From assembly GCA_003056285.1 (NCBI GenBank), contig NDWU01000008.1, forward strand, positions 1 to 55,247: a stretch of 55,247 nucleotides of DNA, read 5' to 3'. The stretch is from Candidatus Terraquivivens tikiterensis. GTDB taxonomy: Archaea > Thermoproteota > Nitrososphaeria_A > Caldarchaeales > Wolframiiraptoraceae. Below are positions 36,152 to 44,818 of this stretch, one piece after another. The notes under the pieces were generated by a model that worked only from the letters and a program-made list of their open reading frames with translations, made no database searches and had not been told where the DNA came from. Position 1 is the stretch's first letter. Every line of letters begins with the position of its first letter. A program made the position numbers and the translations under genes.

Positions 36152-37986
36152 CTTGCTCCGACCTTCTTGTAAAGCCTCTCGGCCACGAGCCTATGGAACT
36201 CCCTCAGGCCCATGTCGCTCTTGGATGCTTCCTCTACGAGCCTGGCCCTCTCCTCGATCTGGCCTACGGCCCATTCCTTGCTAAACCCGGTCCTCTCGAG
36301 AAGCCATTTTATCTTAACGCTCCTCCCCACGGCCTCCTCTGCCGTCTCAGGGTGGAAAGAGTCGTCGGCCTTCCTGTAAGAGAACACCTCTACTACGTCC
36401 AGGCCAGTCTGGCTTTCGGGGTTGGGTATTATCTCCGCTACGCTGCTTACCCTCCTTACCCTTCCTTGGGCAGTATCCTGGAAGCTCGTCATAGCGCACC
36501 CCCAAAGGAACGTCAGCATGGCCTCGCTTAGGCCCGTCTTCCTAAGCATTATCGAGAGGCGCGAGTAGAACTCTTGCGGAGAGCCTGCATGGAACGTGAA
36601 GCCTCCGCCGTGGCCCGTGAAGGCGGACTTGAGCAGATAGTAAACGGACTCGTCCTTCCTTACCTCCCCTATCACCAAATAGTCTGGCCTCATCCTCATC
36701 GCTATGTCTATCAGCTCGCTCTCTGAGATATCCAGGTGCCCTATGGCCATCATGGCAGGCCTTCTCGTCGTCATCGGAAGCCAGTGTTCGTGGGGTATGT
36801 TTATCTCGAACACGTCCTCGACCGTGATTATCTTGCTGTTTGGATGCAGGCATGCAAGCAGGGCCGTGAAGAGGGAGGTCTTGCCGCTTCCGGTAGGTCC
36901 AGCCAACCCTATAAGGGCCTTGTTCTCCAAAGCGAACCATAGGTAGCCGGCCATGACGGGCGTAAGCATCTTCATGTTCACTAGCCTTGGAAGGCTCCAT
37001 GGGTCCTCCGGGAACTTCCTTATGGTGAAGGCCGGACCGTAGGCCGTCAGCTCCCTTCCGAGTATTCCCGCGAAACGGCTCCTATCGCTCATGGCAAAGT
37101 CTGCGTAAGGTTTGTAAACCGTCATTACGCTCCCGGCCCTGTGGGCATGCTTGTTCATGTAATCGTTGAGCGCCTCGTCGTCTGGAAAGATTATGTTGGT
37201 CTGTAGGTACAGATAGTGTGCATAGTCTCTGTGGACCACCCTTACGGGTATTCTGGGGCCGACGCACGAGATGTCCTCTACTTTGGGGTCCCTTGCCGGA
37301 ACGTCTACAGGACCCAGCCCGAATATCTCCCTGTTAAGGAAGTACCTTACCCTGGCTACGGACTCCTCGTCAGGGTTTACGCCTACCTTTTTGAAGGAAT
37401 CGCGCATGAACGAAGATATCATCTCATCTATCTTGCTTGCTACCCTGTCCTCCCCATCAACCCCGACCCTTCTTGGGCCCCTTAAGAGCTCGAGCTCAAG
37501 CCCCCGGACGTCGGCCTTCCTGTATATCGCGTCGACCGTAAGCGCGTAAACCAGCTTCTCAACACCACTCATCTCTGGCTCTGTAACCATGTAGAGCCCT
37601 GTGAGGCCGTCGTAGGCTATCCTGACGTTGGCGATGCCTACGGGGTACTCCTCGAGCGTATCGCCCCTACGGTCGTCCCTCAGAGGTACGGGTATGGACA
37701 CGTTGACCATCAGGTACTGCCTGAGCGCGTCCAGTACCTTTGATGCCCTCTCCTCCTCGCGGGTCTTGGGCTCGGCCTCACCTGCCCAAACCCTTCGCCT
37801 CCTCTTTTCCTTTACCTTCTTCCCCTCGGCCTCCTTCTCCTCCGCTTTCTTGAGCTTATCAGATTCCTTAGCCTCCTCTAAGAGCAGGCTTACCATCACG
37901 CCGCAGCCTGGGCAGTATTTCATTCCGTGCTCGAGTTTCATGCCGCATCTGGGGCAGTCGACAACACTCATCCGATGCCACCCCAT
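36148..37986 (-). CDS. Type II/IV secretion ATPase (TadA/FlaI/GspE superfamily) with N-terminal zinc ribbon
   Basis: MSVVDCPRCGMKLEHGMKYCPGCGVMV; Walker A LAGPTGSGKTSLFTALLACLHPNSKIITVEDVFEI; MRPDYLVIGEVRKDE...FTGHGGGFTFHAG. Confidence 0.95.
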   Translation of the reverse strand: MGWHRMSVVDCPRCGMKLEHGMKYCPGCGVMVSLLLEEAKESDKLKKAEEKEAEGKKVKEKRRRRVWAGEAEPKTREEERASKVLDALRQYLMVNVSIPVPLRDDRRGDTLEEYPVGIANVRIAYDGLTGLYMVTEPEMSGVEKLVYALTVDAIYRKADVRGLELELLRGPRRVGVDGEDRVASKIDEMISSFMRDSFKKVGVNPDEESVARVRYFLNREIFGLGPVDVPARDPKVEDISCVGPRIPVRVVHRDYAHYLYLQTNIIFPDDEALNDYMNKHAHRAGSVMTVYKPYADFAMSDRSRFAGILGRELTAYGPAFTIRKFPEDPWSLPRLVNMKMLTPVMAGYLWFALENKALIGLAGPTGSGKTSLFTALLACLHPNSKIITVEDVFEINIPHEHWLPMTTRRPAMMAIGHLDISESELIDIAMRMRPDYLVIGEVRKDESVYYLLKSAFTGHGGGFTFHAGSPQEFYSRLSIMLRKTGLSEAMLTFLWGCAMTSFQDTAQGRVRRVSSVAEIIPNPESQTGLDVVEVFSYRKADDSFHPETAEEAVGRSVKIKWLLERTGFSKEWAVGQIEERARLVEEASKSDMGLREFHRLVAERLYKKVGAR

Positions 37987-38519
37987 GAGGACATGAATAC
38001 CCCTGCCTGGACCGTGTGGAAGAGCAGGTATTCCACGTCCCTCTTGAAGCCGAAGTAATCGTCGTCGTAAACAGAAAGCGATGGGTCGAGGGTGCTCGGC
38101 TTTACGGTTATGTTCTCTGAAGGCCTTAGCCTAAAGAATATGGGCTTCTCAAGGGATATTCGGTGGCCTTTCTTGAATACCGCTAAGTAATCGAGGCTTA
38201 TGCTCGAGTAGTGCCTGTTGAGTATGCACACCCTGGACCTATAAACTACGGTCCCAGTGCTGTTATCTATAATGGGCCTTATCCTTATCTCGAGTATGTG
38301 CTTCCCCTCCCTCGACATCGCCGCAACGTCCCTCGAAGACTCGGAGACCGCATCGCCCAGCTGTACACCTACGTAAGATGCGAGGAGGATGAATGCTACG
38401 GAGATGGGCAGGAGCACGACTAACGATAGGGCTGCCATCTGTCCTTTTCTATTCTTTATGGGTAGGTGCATGGCTCGCACCCCGGGTTCGGCTCCCACCA
38501 TGCCCTTGCGTATACCCAT
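37968..38519 (-). CDS. Pilin-like protein
   Basis: KNRKGQMAALSLVVLLPISVAFILLASYVGVQLG: basic residues, G, then hydrophobic helix. Start may be MHLPIKN at 38471. Confidence 0.75.
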   Translation of the reverse strand: MGIRKGMVGAEPGVRAMHLPIKNRKGQMAALSLVVLLPISVAFILLASYVGVQLGDAVSESSRDVAAMSREGKHILEIRIRPIIDNSTGTVVYRSRVCILNRHYSSISLDYLAVFKKGHRISLEKPIFFRLRPSENITVKPSTLDPSLSVYDDDYFGFKRDVEYLLFHTVQAGVFMSSWGGIG

Positions 38520-39535
38520 GCCCTCATGACAATCTTAACGTCTGGCGGAAGCTCGTCCAAAGACTTCAGAGAGCCCAATACTATGAGGGCTACCATCGGT
38601 CTCCAGGGCACAAATCCTTCAGTACTGTTAAGTAGCCGGTAAAATGTATGACCGTACCAGAAGTGGTTGATAACGTTCAAATGCGCCAACACGATTCTTT
38701 CATCGAAACCATAGTACGGCGCCTCCGTAATATACCTCCAATTGAGTTTTTCGTGCACATTCGGATAATTCCTAATGAGGTAGTCTGCTAGATATTTTAA
38801 ATCATCAGTCGTTCCAAGTATTCTTACTGGTGTTCTGCCGCTTGTATAGTATTCGCCCTCGTAGAATACTGGTATTATTGCCAAATCGAACGTTACATTG
38901 AACTTCTTCTCATAGTACAATGCGCCCGTATGGTAGAAACCTAGATGTACAACGTCGGATGCGTTCAGCTTCTTTTCTACCTCGCTACGCGGAGCTCTCC
39001 AGAGAGGACATTTTGAGTAATCTGCAAAGACTATAATGGCACCATGAGCTTCAGGATTATCCTTTGTTATCTCTAATATAAGATTGGGTACTACTGTCCA
39101 GAATACTACTCTACATAACTTATCAGGCTCGTCGTAAGCTTTATCCCAAAAAAGAAAGTATGGTACAAATTTATTATAAAATACAACTTTTTTTAGTTCT
39201 GGAGAATCTACAGAAAATGGAGAAAGTTCCCACGTTCGATATTTAGTTAGATTAAGCCCACTAGGTACGGTTATTATAGCAAACGTATCAGTTACCGTAA
39301 CCGTTTTATTAACGATTACAGTTTCAGGAACCGTTACAGTAGTCGTCTTGGTGGTTGTTTTGGTTACAGTATTTTCAATTACTGATACTATAGTTGATGT
39401 TTCAGTCTCCTTCCACGTAACGGTCTTTGTAATAGGCTCAAAGAAGTATGGATAGCCGTATAACCCTATGAGCATCCCTATAACTAAAACAATCCCGAGC
39501 AGTACGCCCGTGAATTTGTTTATCCATGCTCCCAT
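38456..39535 (-). CDS. Membrane-anchored extracytoplasmic protein with Thr/Val-rich stalk
   Basis: N-terminal TM TGVLLGIVLVIGMLIGLYGY; TVTWKETETSTIVSVIENTVTKTTTKTTTVTVPETVIVNKTVTVTDT. Confidence 0.7.
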   Translation of the reverse strand: MGAWINKFTGVLLGIVLVIGMLIGLYGYPYFFEPITKTVTWKETETSTIVSVIENTVTKTTTKTTTVTVPETVIVNKTVTVTDTFAIITVPSGLNLTKYRTWELSPFSVDSPELKKVVFYNKFVPYFLFWDKAYDEPDKLCRVVFWTVVPNLILEITKDNPEAHGAIIVFADYSKCPLWRAPRSEVEKKLNASDVVHLGFYHTGALYYEKKFNVTFDLAIIPVFYEGEYYTSGRTPVRILGTTDDLKYLADYLIRNYPNVHEKLNWRYITEAPYYGFDERIVLAHLNVINHFWYGHTFYRLLNSTEGFVPWRPMVALIVLGSLKSLDELPPDVKIVMRAWVYARAWWEPNPGCEPCTYP

Positions 39536-39541
39536 CTCACA

Positions 39542-40708
39542 TCACCGCCTGCCACATATTGTGTACCCGTACTGATTGTCGCACACGTACTGAGCGCCAA
39601 TAATTTCACCGGAACCTCCAACACCAGAACTGCCCGTACTGGATTGAGATTGCTGTCCTACTGAAAATACATAGTCACTAACAGCCTTGGCAATATCCTG
39701 AAGGTCTATCGTCATATCCGTTTGACCGATAACTACTTCTCCACCGTATGTTTTGGCGACTATCAGAAGCTGACTACCCTCGCCTGGCTTTATAACGACC
39801 TCAAAGTGGCTATGAAACTGCTTATGTTTAAAAAGCTCTTTAGTTGCCCGGTTTATTTCCTCTGATACCCCAACATCGCCGCCCTTGTAAGCCGAGATAA
39901 ATTCCCCCTCCCTTAGCGTACCGCTTTTGGTAATATCGTACCCAAGCCATTTCTCAGCCTCAAGGTCGTAGTACACGTACGTCCTGATCCTACCTTCTGG
40001 AACGCCTCCTGCCGTATGCCCTTCTCCCGAATACTCCCAGCTCACGACCATGAAGGGAACGAGCCCTCCGCCTTCCAACGTGCTCCCTACTCCGGGCAGC
40101 CCCTCCCCAGGCTGACCGGGCGCGTTGAATACGCCTCCCGGTATCTCCAGGCTGGATGGTACTGCTATGAAGTCGTTCCCTATCGCAGTGTGGAACTGAA
40201 CGTACTGAATGGTGCTAGAGTATGTTTTCCAGTCGTCATAAACGGCAAGGGACGGGTCTATCGTGCTCGGCCTTAGGTGGACGTAGGACCTTGCACCCAC
40301 TTTTATGTCCGTTTCATTGTCGTACACGACGTTCCATCCTTTATCGAAGAACGTTACCCTTACTATCCTCGATACGCCATCCCAGTCCCCGTATATGCTG
40401 ATTATAGTGTACCTAGGAACCCTCCCGTAGACCGCCTCCATGACGCGATCGGCTATCCTTCCATGCTCGTCCACAGGGTAGTTGTATATCCTAAGCACCT
40501 CCTTCGCCACTAGGTCTGCCTGCCTTGCCATGTTGATGGCGTTCATGGATATACCAAGCGCGTTAAACAGGAGTAGCGTAGCGACGGCTGAGAACAGCAC
40601 CACGACTGCCACGGTGACCATGACGGCTATCGGAGCAGTTCCCGCCAACCCTCTGTCGCCCCTCTCAGCGGCCAGACGGCCTGCTGGAGGCTTCATGGCT
40701 CTGTACAT
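39542..40708 (-). CDS. Large pilin-like protein
   Basis: ERGDRGLAGTAPIAVMVTVAVVVLFSAVATLLLFNALG. Confidence 0.75.
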   Translation of the reverse strand: MYRAMKPPAGRLAAERGDRGLAGTAPIAVMVTVAVVVLFSAVATLLLFNALGISMNAINMARQADLVAKEVLRIYNYPVDEHGRIADRVMEAVYGRVPRYTIISIYGDWDGVSRIVRVTFFDKGWNVVYDNETDIKVGARSYVHLRPSTIDPSLAVYDDWKTYSSTIQYVQFHTAIGNDFIAVPSSLEIPGGVFNAPGQPGEGLPGVGSTLEGGGLVPFMVVSWEYSGEGHTAGGVPEGRIRTYVYYDLEAEKWLGYDITKSGTLREGEFISAYKGGDVGVSEEINRATKELFKHKQFHSHFEVVIKPGEGSQLLIVAKTYGGEVVIGQTDMTIDLQDIAKAVSDYVFSVGQQSQSSTGSSGVGGSGEIIGAQYVCDNQYGYTICGRR

Positions 40709-41226
40709 GAGTTGCCTTGTAGGTCCACCACCATGAATGGGTCTGGCGGCCTGAACTCGGATGAGTATACGCCACCGCTCCTAGTGTGGATTACGACCCT
40801 AAGCGGCAGCGGGTATAGCGAGTTTACTTTATGCTCAAGAAAATTTACCCTTACGGCATCTCCCGGCATCAGGCTCCTCTTGAACGGCCCCTCGTCGACG
40901 AGGTACTCGGAGTCCACTTTAGCCAATAGGGCGGCGTGGTCTGTTTTGACCTCTGTTCCGCCTGTGTTTACAACAAGCACTTTGAAGCTCCCTGTCGCTA
41001 CGTTCCTCCTGTAGCCGCTCATGTTGTACAATAGGTCGCATAGGTTTTGGTTGTAAACGTAAACCTCGAGCCTTTCAGGTACCCTTTGGCCGCTTATCCT
41101 GTAGGATCCCTTCTTTACGCTAAGCCCGGCCGCGCTCATCGAATAGGCAATCCCGTATATCAGAAGCACCGTCAAAGCCATGATGGCGAGCGCGCCGGCC
41201 ACGAGCGTAAGACCCCTGCCCCTCAT
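40693..41226 (-). CDS. Pilin-like protein
   Basis: MRGRGLTLVAGALAIMALTVLLIYGIAYSMSAAG. Confidence 0.7.
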   Translation of the reverse strand: MRGRGLTLVAGALAIMALTVLLIYGIAYSMSAAGLSVKKGSYRISGQRVPERLEVYVYNQNLCDLLYNMSGYRRNVATGSFKVLVVNTGGTEVKTDHAALLAKVDSEYLVDEGPFKRSLMPGDAVRVNFLEHKVNSLYPLPLRVVIHTRSGGVYSSEFRPPDPFMVVDLQGNSCTEP

Positions 41227-41648
41227 TTCCCACCCCTCAGGACTATTACGCTCCCGTCCGAAAGAACGACCGCTATGTCGTTCGCGTTCCCTACCTGTAA
41301 CGTGGTTTTATCGCCGGGGTCTAGCTTTACGTTTACATCGTGCTCCCCCCACTCCGTCATGACCTTCCTTATAGTTACGGATACGTCGCCGTCGTTCGAT
41401 ACCAGCGCCTTTCCGTTCGCCACATAGATTAACGTAAGCCTTATGTTCGTCTCCCTCTCTACCCTCTGGGCGTACGCGTTTATCGAAGAGCCCGGCAGCC
41501 TTACCTTTTGGAGCGTGAGGGCGATAACTATGCCAGAGATGGCGAGCGTAACGATGAGTGCTGCGACGAGGGCCGGTACGGTGCTTATGCCCTTCTTTCT
41601 ATTCCATTTAAACACCGTCATGCTAGGCTTACGTCCAAAGGACGTCAC
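41223..41648 (-). CDS. Pilin-like protein
   Basis: NRKKGISTVPALVAALIVTLAISGIVIALTLQKV. Confidence 0.8.
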   Translation of the reverse strand: MTSFGRKPSMTVFKWNRKKGISTVPALVAALIVTLAISGIVIALTLQKVRLPGSSINAYAQRVERETNIRLTLIYVANGKALVSNDGDVSVTIRKVMTEWGEHDVNVKLDPGDKTTLQVGNANDIAVVLSDGSVIVLRGGK

Positions 41649-41658
41649 AACGGCAACC

Positions 41659-42861
41659 TCACCTCGCCCTTACCAACTCCTCCATCTCCATACCTTCTGC
41701 TTCCACCGTTCTTACATCGACGATGTAGTACTCAACGCCCGTTGAGCTTAGCCATCCCTTCAGCTCATCGACGCTTAGGACGTTTAGGGTCATCGTCTCC
41801 ATGCCGTAACTTGGCTCCCAGAAGGGCTTCTTTTCGTACACGGGCTCGTGGTACTGGCAGTGGTAGAGGCCCTCCCCGTACGGGCACCACCCAGTGCTCC
41901 ATCTATAGCCTACCAGCACATCCCTCCAGACCTTCTCGACGCCGATTACCGTCTTGTAATGAACAGTTACCATGTAGAACTTTGTCCCAGGGTCGAGCAC
42001 CATAGCCTGAGTTATCGGGTAAAGCACTACGGCCTCAACTTCCTGCGTTACCGGCACCCTATAGAGTACCCGGTATTCGACGGAGTACACCCTGGATTCC
42101 ACGGTCTCTTTACAGTAAGAGTAGCAGGACCCTTCAACGCTGGATTCCGTGTAGTTGCTCGGCACTTCAGCCTTCTCTTTAACGATCTTCGACAGATCGC
42201 TCACGGAGCCCTCAACGTTGAAAGTCAATTCTCCGCTCTTGACGATGCTCGTCCATTCGGTATCCTCCAAAACACCATGGAGGATCCCTTTCCACGTATA
42301 CGTGACCGACCGCGATCCCTTCTCTACAACTCGATACTCTATTCTTACCTCGTCTTCCCCTGTAGCGAACTGCCTCTTCTGGACCTCCTTCCTTATTCCT
42401 GTCGTTATCTCGTAAGACTTTCCGGAGTACCCCTTCCTCAGCACCCAACCCTCCGACTCGTCCCATGCCCTTTCACCCTTTAGCACAAGCACGGCTCCTC
42501 TATCGGTTACCGCCGCCAGGTTGTCAGAAGGCTCTACGCTAACTATCCTTCTCTCCCCTGGCCTTAGGGTGATGTCGACGATGTACTCTCCGTTATCCGT
42601 AATCAGCTTCACTACCCTCAGCGTCTCCTCCCCATCGTTGCTTAACAGGACATGGCCACCCGATTGCCAAACTAGCGATACCCTCTCGCCTGCCCTACCC
42701 GAACCGGCCTGCAGCGCCATCTCCCCAGAGGTAAGGCCTATCCTGAGCTGGGGGCTTGCTACGGCGTACGCTACTGTCACCAATGCCAGGCCTACTGCTA
42801 TCAACACACCAGCGGCCACCAAGCCAGATATACCTCCTCTGCTCCAGCTGCCCTCGCTCAT
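41659..42861 (-). CDS. Large pilin-like protein
   Basis: WSRGGISGLVAAGVLIAVGLALVTVAYAVA. Confidence 0.78.
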   Translation of the reverse strand: MSEGSWSRGGISGLVAAGVLIAVGLALVTVAYAVASPQLRIGLTSGEMALQAGSGRAGERVSLVWQSGGHVLLSNDGEETLRVVKLITDNGEYIVDITLRPGERRIVSVEPSDNLAAVTDRGAVLVLKGERAWDESEGWVLRKGYSGKSYEITTGIRKEVQKRQFATGEDEVRIEYRVVEKGSRSVTYTWKGILHGVLEDTEWTSIVKSGELTFNVEGSVSDLSKIVKEKAEVPSNYTESSVEGSCYSYCKETVESRVYSVEYRVLYRVPVTQEVEAVVLYPITQAMVLDPGTKFYMVTVHYKTVIGVEKVWRDVLVGYRWSTGWCPYGEGLYHCQYHEPVYEKKPFWEPSYGMETMTLNVLSVDELKGWLSSTGVEYYIVDVRTVEAEGMEMEELVRAR

Positions 42862-42887
42862 TTTCCCATTACCAGCCTATCGCCAGC

Positions 42888-43334
42888 TCAACCCCTTAGG
42901 TAGAGCTTGGCGGGCTGTATTATGACCTGGTTATCGGGCGTAAGCGCCCTAGCTTCTAGGATGTATTCGCCCGGGCGTATCCCTGGAATCTTGAACGACT
43001 CGCTGAACGTCTCAGAGGGCTTAAGGTCGACGCCGATGCTCCTGCTCCACTCGCCGACTATCCTCAGCTCGCTAAGCCTCACGCGGTCGTTAGAAACGTT
43101 CGTGACGGAAACGCTCAGTATCGCTCCGTTCGCGAACGGCTCTATCCTTGCGTACACCGACAGCCCGTACGTCTTGGATTGAGGCGCTATCCTGGAACCC
43201 AACGCGACGCCGGCCACGATTGCCAGAAGGACCCCTATTGCGACCAGGACGGAAACTGCTGCCACCTCGCTTAGCCCCGAGCGCCTGCGTGGGCTGCATA
43301 AAAAAATTGGGAGGTTTTGGGCCACGGCCACCAC
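42888..43334 (-). CDS. Pilin-like protein
   Basis: RRRSGLSEVAAVSVLVAIGVLLAIVAGVALGSR. Confidence 0.8.
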   Translation of the reverse strand: MVAVAQNLPIFLCSPRRRSGLSEVAAVSVLVAIGVLLAIVAGVALGSRIAPQSKTYGLSVYARIEPFANGAILSVSVTNVSNDRVRLSELRIVGEWSRSIGVDLKPSETFSESFKIPGIRPGEYILEARALTPDNQVIIQPAKLYLRG

Positions 43335-43769
43335 CTATACGACCGGCACGCTCGTCGCATGCCTTACAGGACTGCTCGTGCCTGCTGCCATCCCCGTCGC
43401 CTCTACGACTATCATGTCGCCTCTTCCGACACCGCTCAAAGATACGAAGCCCGATACGGCTCCCTCTGCACCAACGCGTAACGTGCCTATGGTACCTACG
43501 GATGCCGTAGACGTCCCGAACATGGCAGAGACCGCAACGTTGTTGACGTCTACAGAGCCGTCGTTCTTAACCTTAGCCACAACGTATATTCCGTTAGGCT
43601 GGTAGTATGCTGAAGCTTCTATCACCTTTATGCTCTCCGACCTTGCGAAGGCTCCGACCTTTGCCTGCGTCAGCGTACCTACGAGCATTGCTATGGCAAC
43701 GGCTACGACTACGAGTATGATCGTCGCGACAGGGGCAGACAGCCCAAGGCGCTTGGCCTTCGTGGGCAT
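43335..43769 (-). CDS. Pilin-like protein (archaeal type IV pilin N-terminal type)
   Basis: KAKRLGLSAPVATIILVVVAVAIAMLVGTLTQA. Confidence 0.82.
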   Translation of the reverse strand: MPTKAKRLGLSAPVATIILVVVAVAIAMLVGTLTQAKVGAFARSESIKVIEASAYYQPNGIYVVAKVKNDGSVDVNNVAVSAMFGTSTASVGTIGTLRVGAEGAVSGFVSLSGVGRGDMIVVEATGMAAGTSSPVRHATSVPVV

Positions 43770-43779
43770 GCCGGTCGCC

Positions 43780-44412
43780 CTAGATGTGGCCTATGGCGCT
43801 CTTCTGGTCCTTCACGGTCGTTCCGCCAGGACCAGTCGCCGTCGCCGTCGCGATGTATGCCTGTCCGCTCTCAAAGCCGGATCCTGTTCCGGAGCACGTC
43901 GTGGTCTGCCCTGGGCTGAGTTCGGTCGTAGTGCATGTCAGGCTCACGGAACCAGCAGGACCGGTTACTTCTACTGTTAGGCCCGTGAGCTTGGCTCCTC
44001 CGCTGTTCCTTATGTCTGCGACGATGCTTGCAGCTCCCGTCACGGGGTTCACCAGGATGTCGACGCGCTCGACAGTAAGCTTGGAAGATGTTCCCCAGCC
44101 GAATAGAAAGCCGCCCGCTATCGACGCGACGACCACGGCCAATGCAACGCCAACGACGATGAGTATTAGGGCGACGATAGTCCCGCTTATTCCAAGCTTG
44201 GATCTACTCTTTCTATACACCGATCTTTTCTCGGTATTCATGTTAGTCATGTTAGTGATGAATTCAAAAATATATAAATTTTCCCCTGTCAATAAAGCTT
44301 TTTTATAAAATTTATAAGCAACATTTATAAAATTTTGACGTGAATAAAAACATACAAAAAGTTCTAATAACCCGTAGCTATCCATGAGGCCTAAAACGTA
44401 CTCAGATATCAT
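43780..44412 (-). CDS. Pilin-like protein (archaeal type IV pilin N-terminal type)
   Basis: RSKLGISGTIVALILIVVGVALAVVVASIAGG; likely start is the internal MNTEKRSVYRKSRSK. Confidence 0.82.
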   Translation of the reverse strand: MISEYVLGLMDSYGLLELFVCFYSRQNFINVAYKFYKKALLTGENLYIFEFITNMTNMNTEKRSVYRKSRSKLGISGTIVALILIVVGVALAVVVASIAGGFLFGWGTSSKLTVERVDILVNPVTGAASIVADIRNSGGAKLTGLTVEVTGPAGSVSLTCTTTELSPGQTTTCSGTGSGFESGQAYIATATATGPGGTTVKDQKSAIGHI

Positions 44413-44481
44413 CTATACTACAAACTTTCAAACGGCAAACTGATTGCAAAAATATAGACTACTCCCTGACGGAAGATATTT

Positions 44482-44818
44482 TGAGCGTCGAGGATTACCC
44501 GGGGCCAAACGGTAAGCACCTCACGGAGCCCGAGGAGCTTCTCGCTAAGCATCGGAGAAGCTTTTGGGGAGCCGCAGCCGAGGCCGTAAAGGCTACTGCA
44601 GCCGCAAAATGGGTTCTTTGGGAATGTATAGAAGCCTCTGGGAGTTTGTACATAAGCTAGATAAGGAGAGGCCCGGGATGAGCCTAATCGATGGTTCAGG
44701 GCTGCGGAGAACCTGCACACAAATCTCTACGGGGCCACCTCCCTGAAGGCGTCGTCGAGCTGACAGCAAAGCGGGTAAAAAGATTTCGTAGAAGGGTGAG
44801 GCAGCCAATGTGGTAATT
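44482..44818 (+). pseudogene. PaREP1-like protein remnant (multiple frame breaks)
   Basis: EDYPGPNGKHLTEPEELLAKHRRSFWGAAAEAVKATAAAKW; LWEFVHKLDKERPG; RWFRAAENLHTNLYGA; PEGVVELTAKRVKRFRRRV in different frames. Confidence 0.5.

Noticed and set aside
39290-39400. Low-complexity aacggtta/ttaccgtaacc-like repeats in the DNA
   Set aside because: Explained by the Thr/Val-rich stalk coding sequence on the minus strand rather than by an independent DNA repeat.
41848-42483. Plus-strand 211-aa ORF opposite a pilin-like gene
   Set aside because: Tyr/Pro/His-rich shadow translation; no start context or motif.
24172-44412. Considered calling the pilus cluster an archaellum operon
   Set aside because: No recognisable FlaF/FlaG/FlaH (KaiC-like ATPase) genes are present, and the large surface proteins and zinc-ribbon ATPase do not fit.
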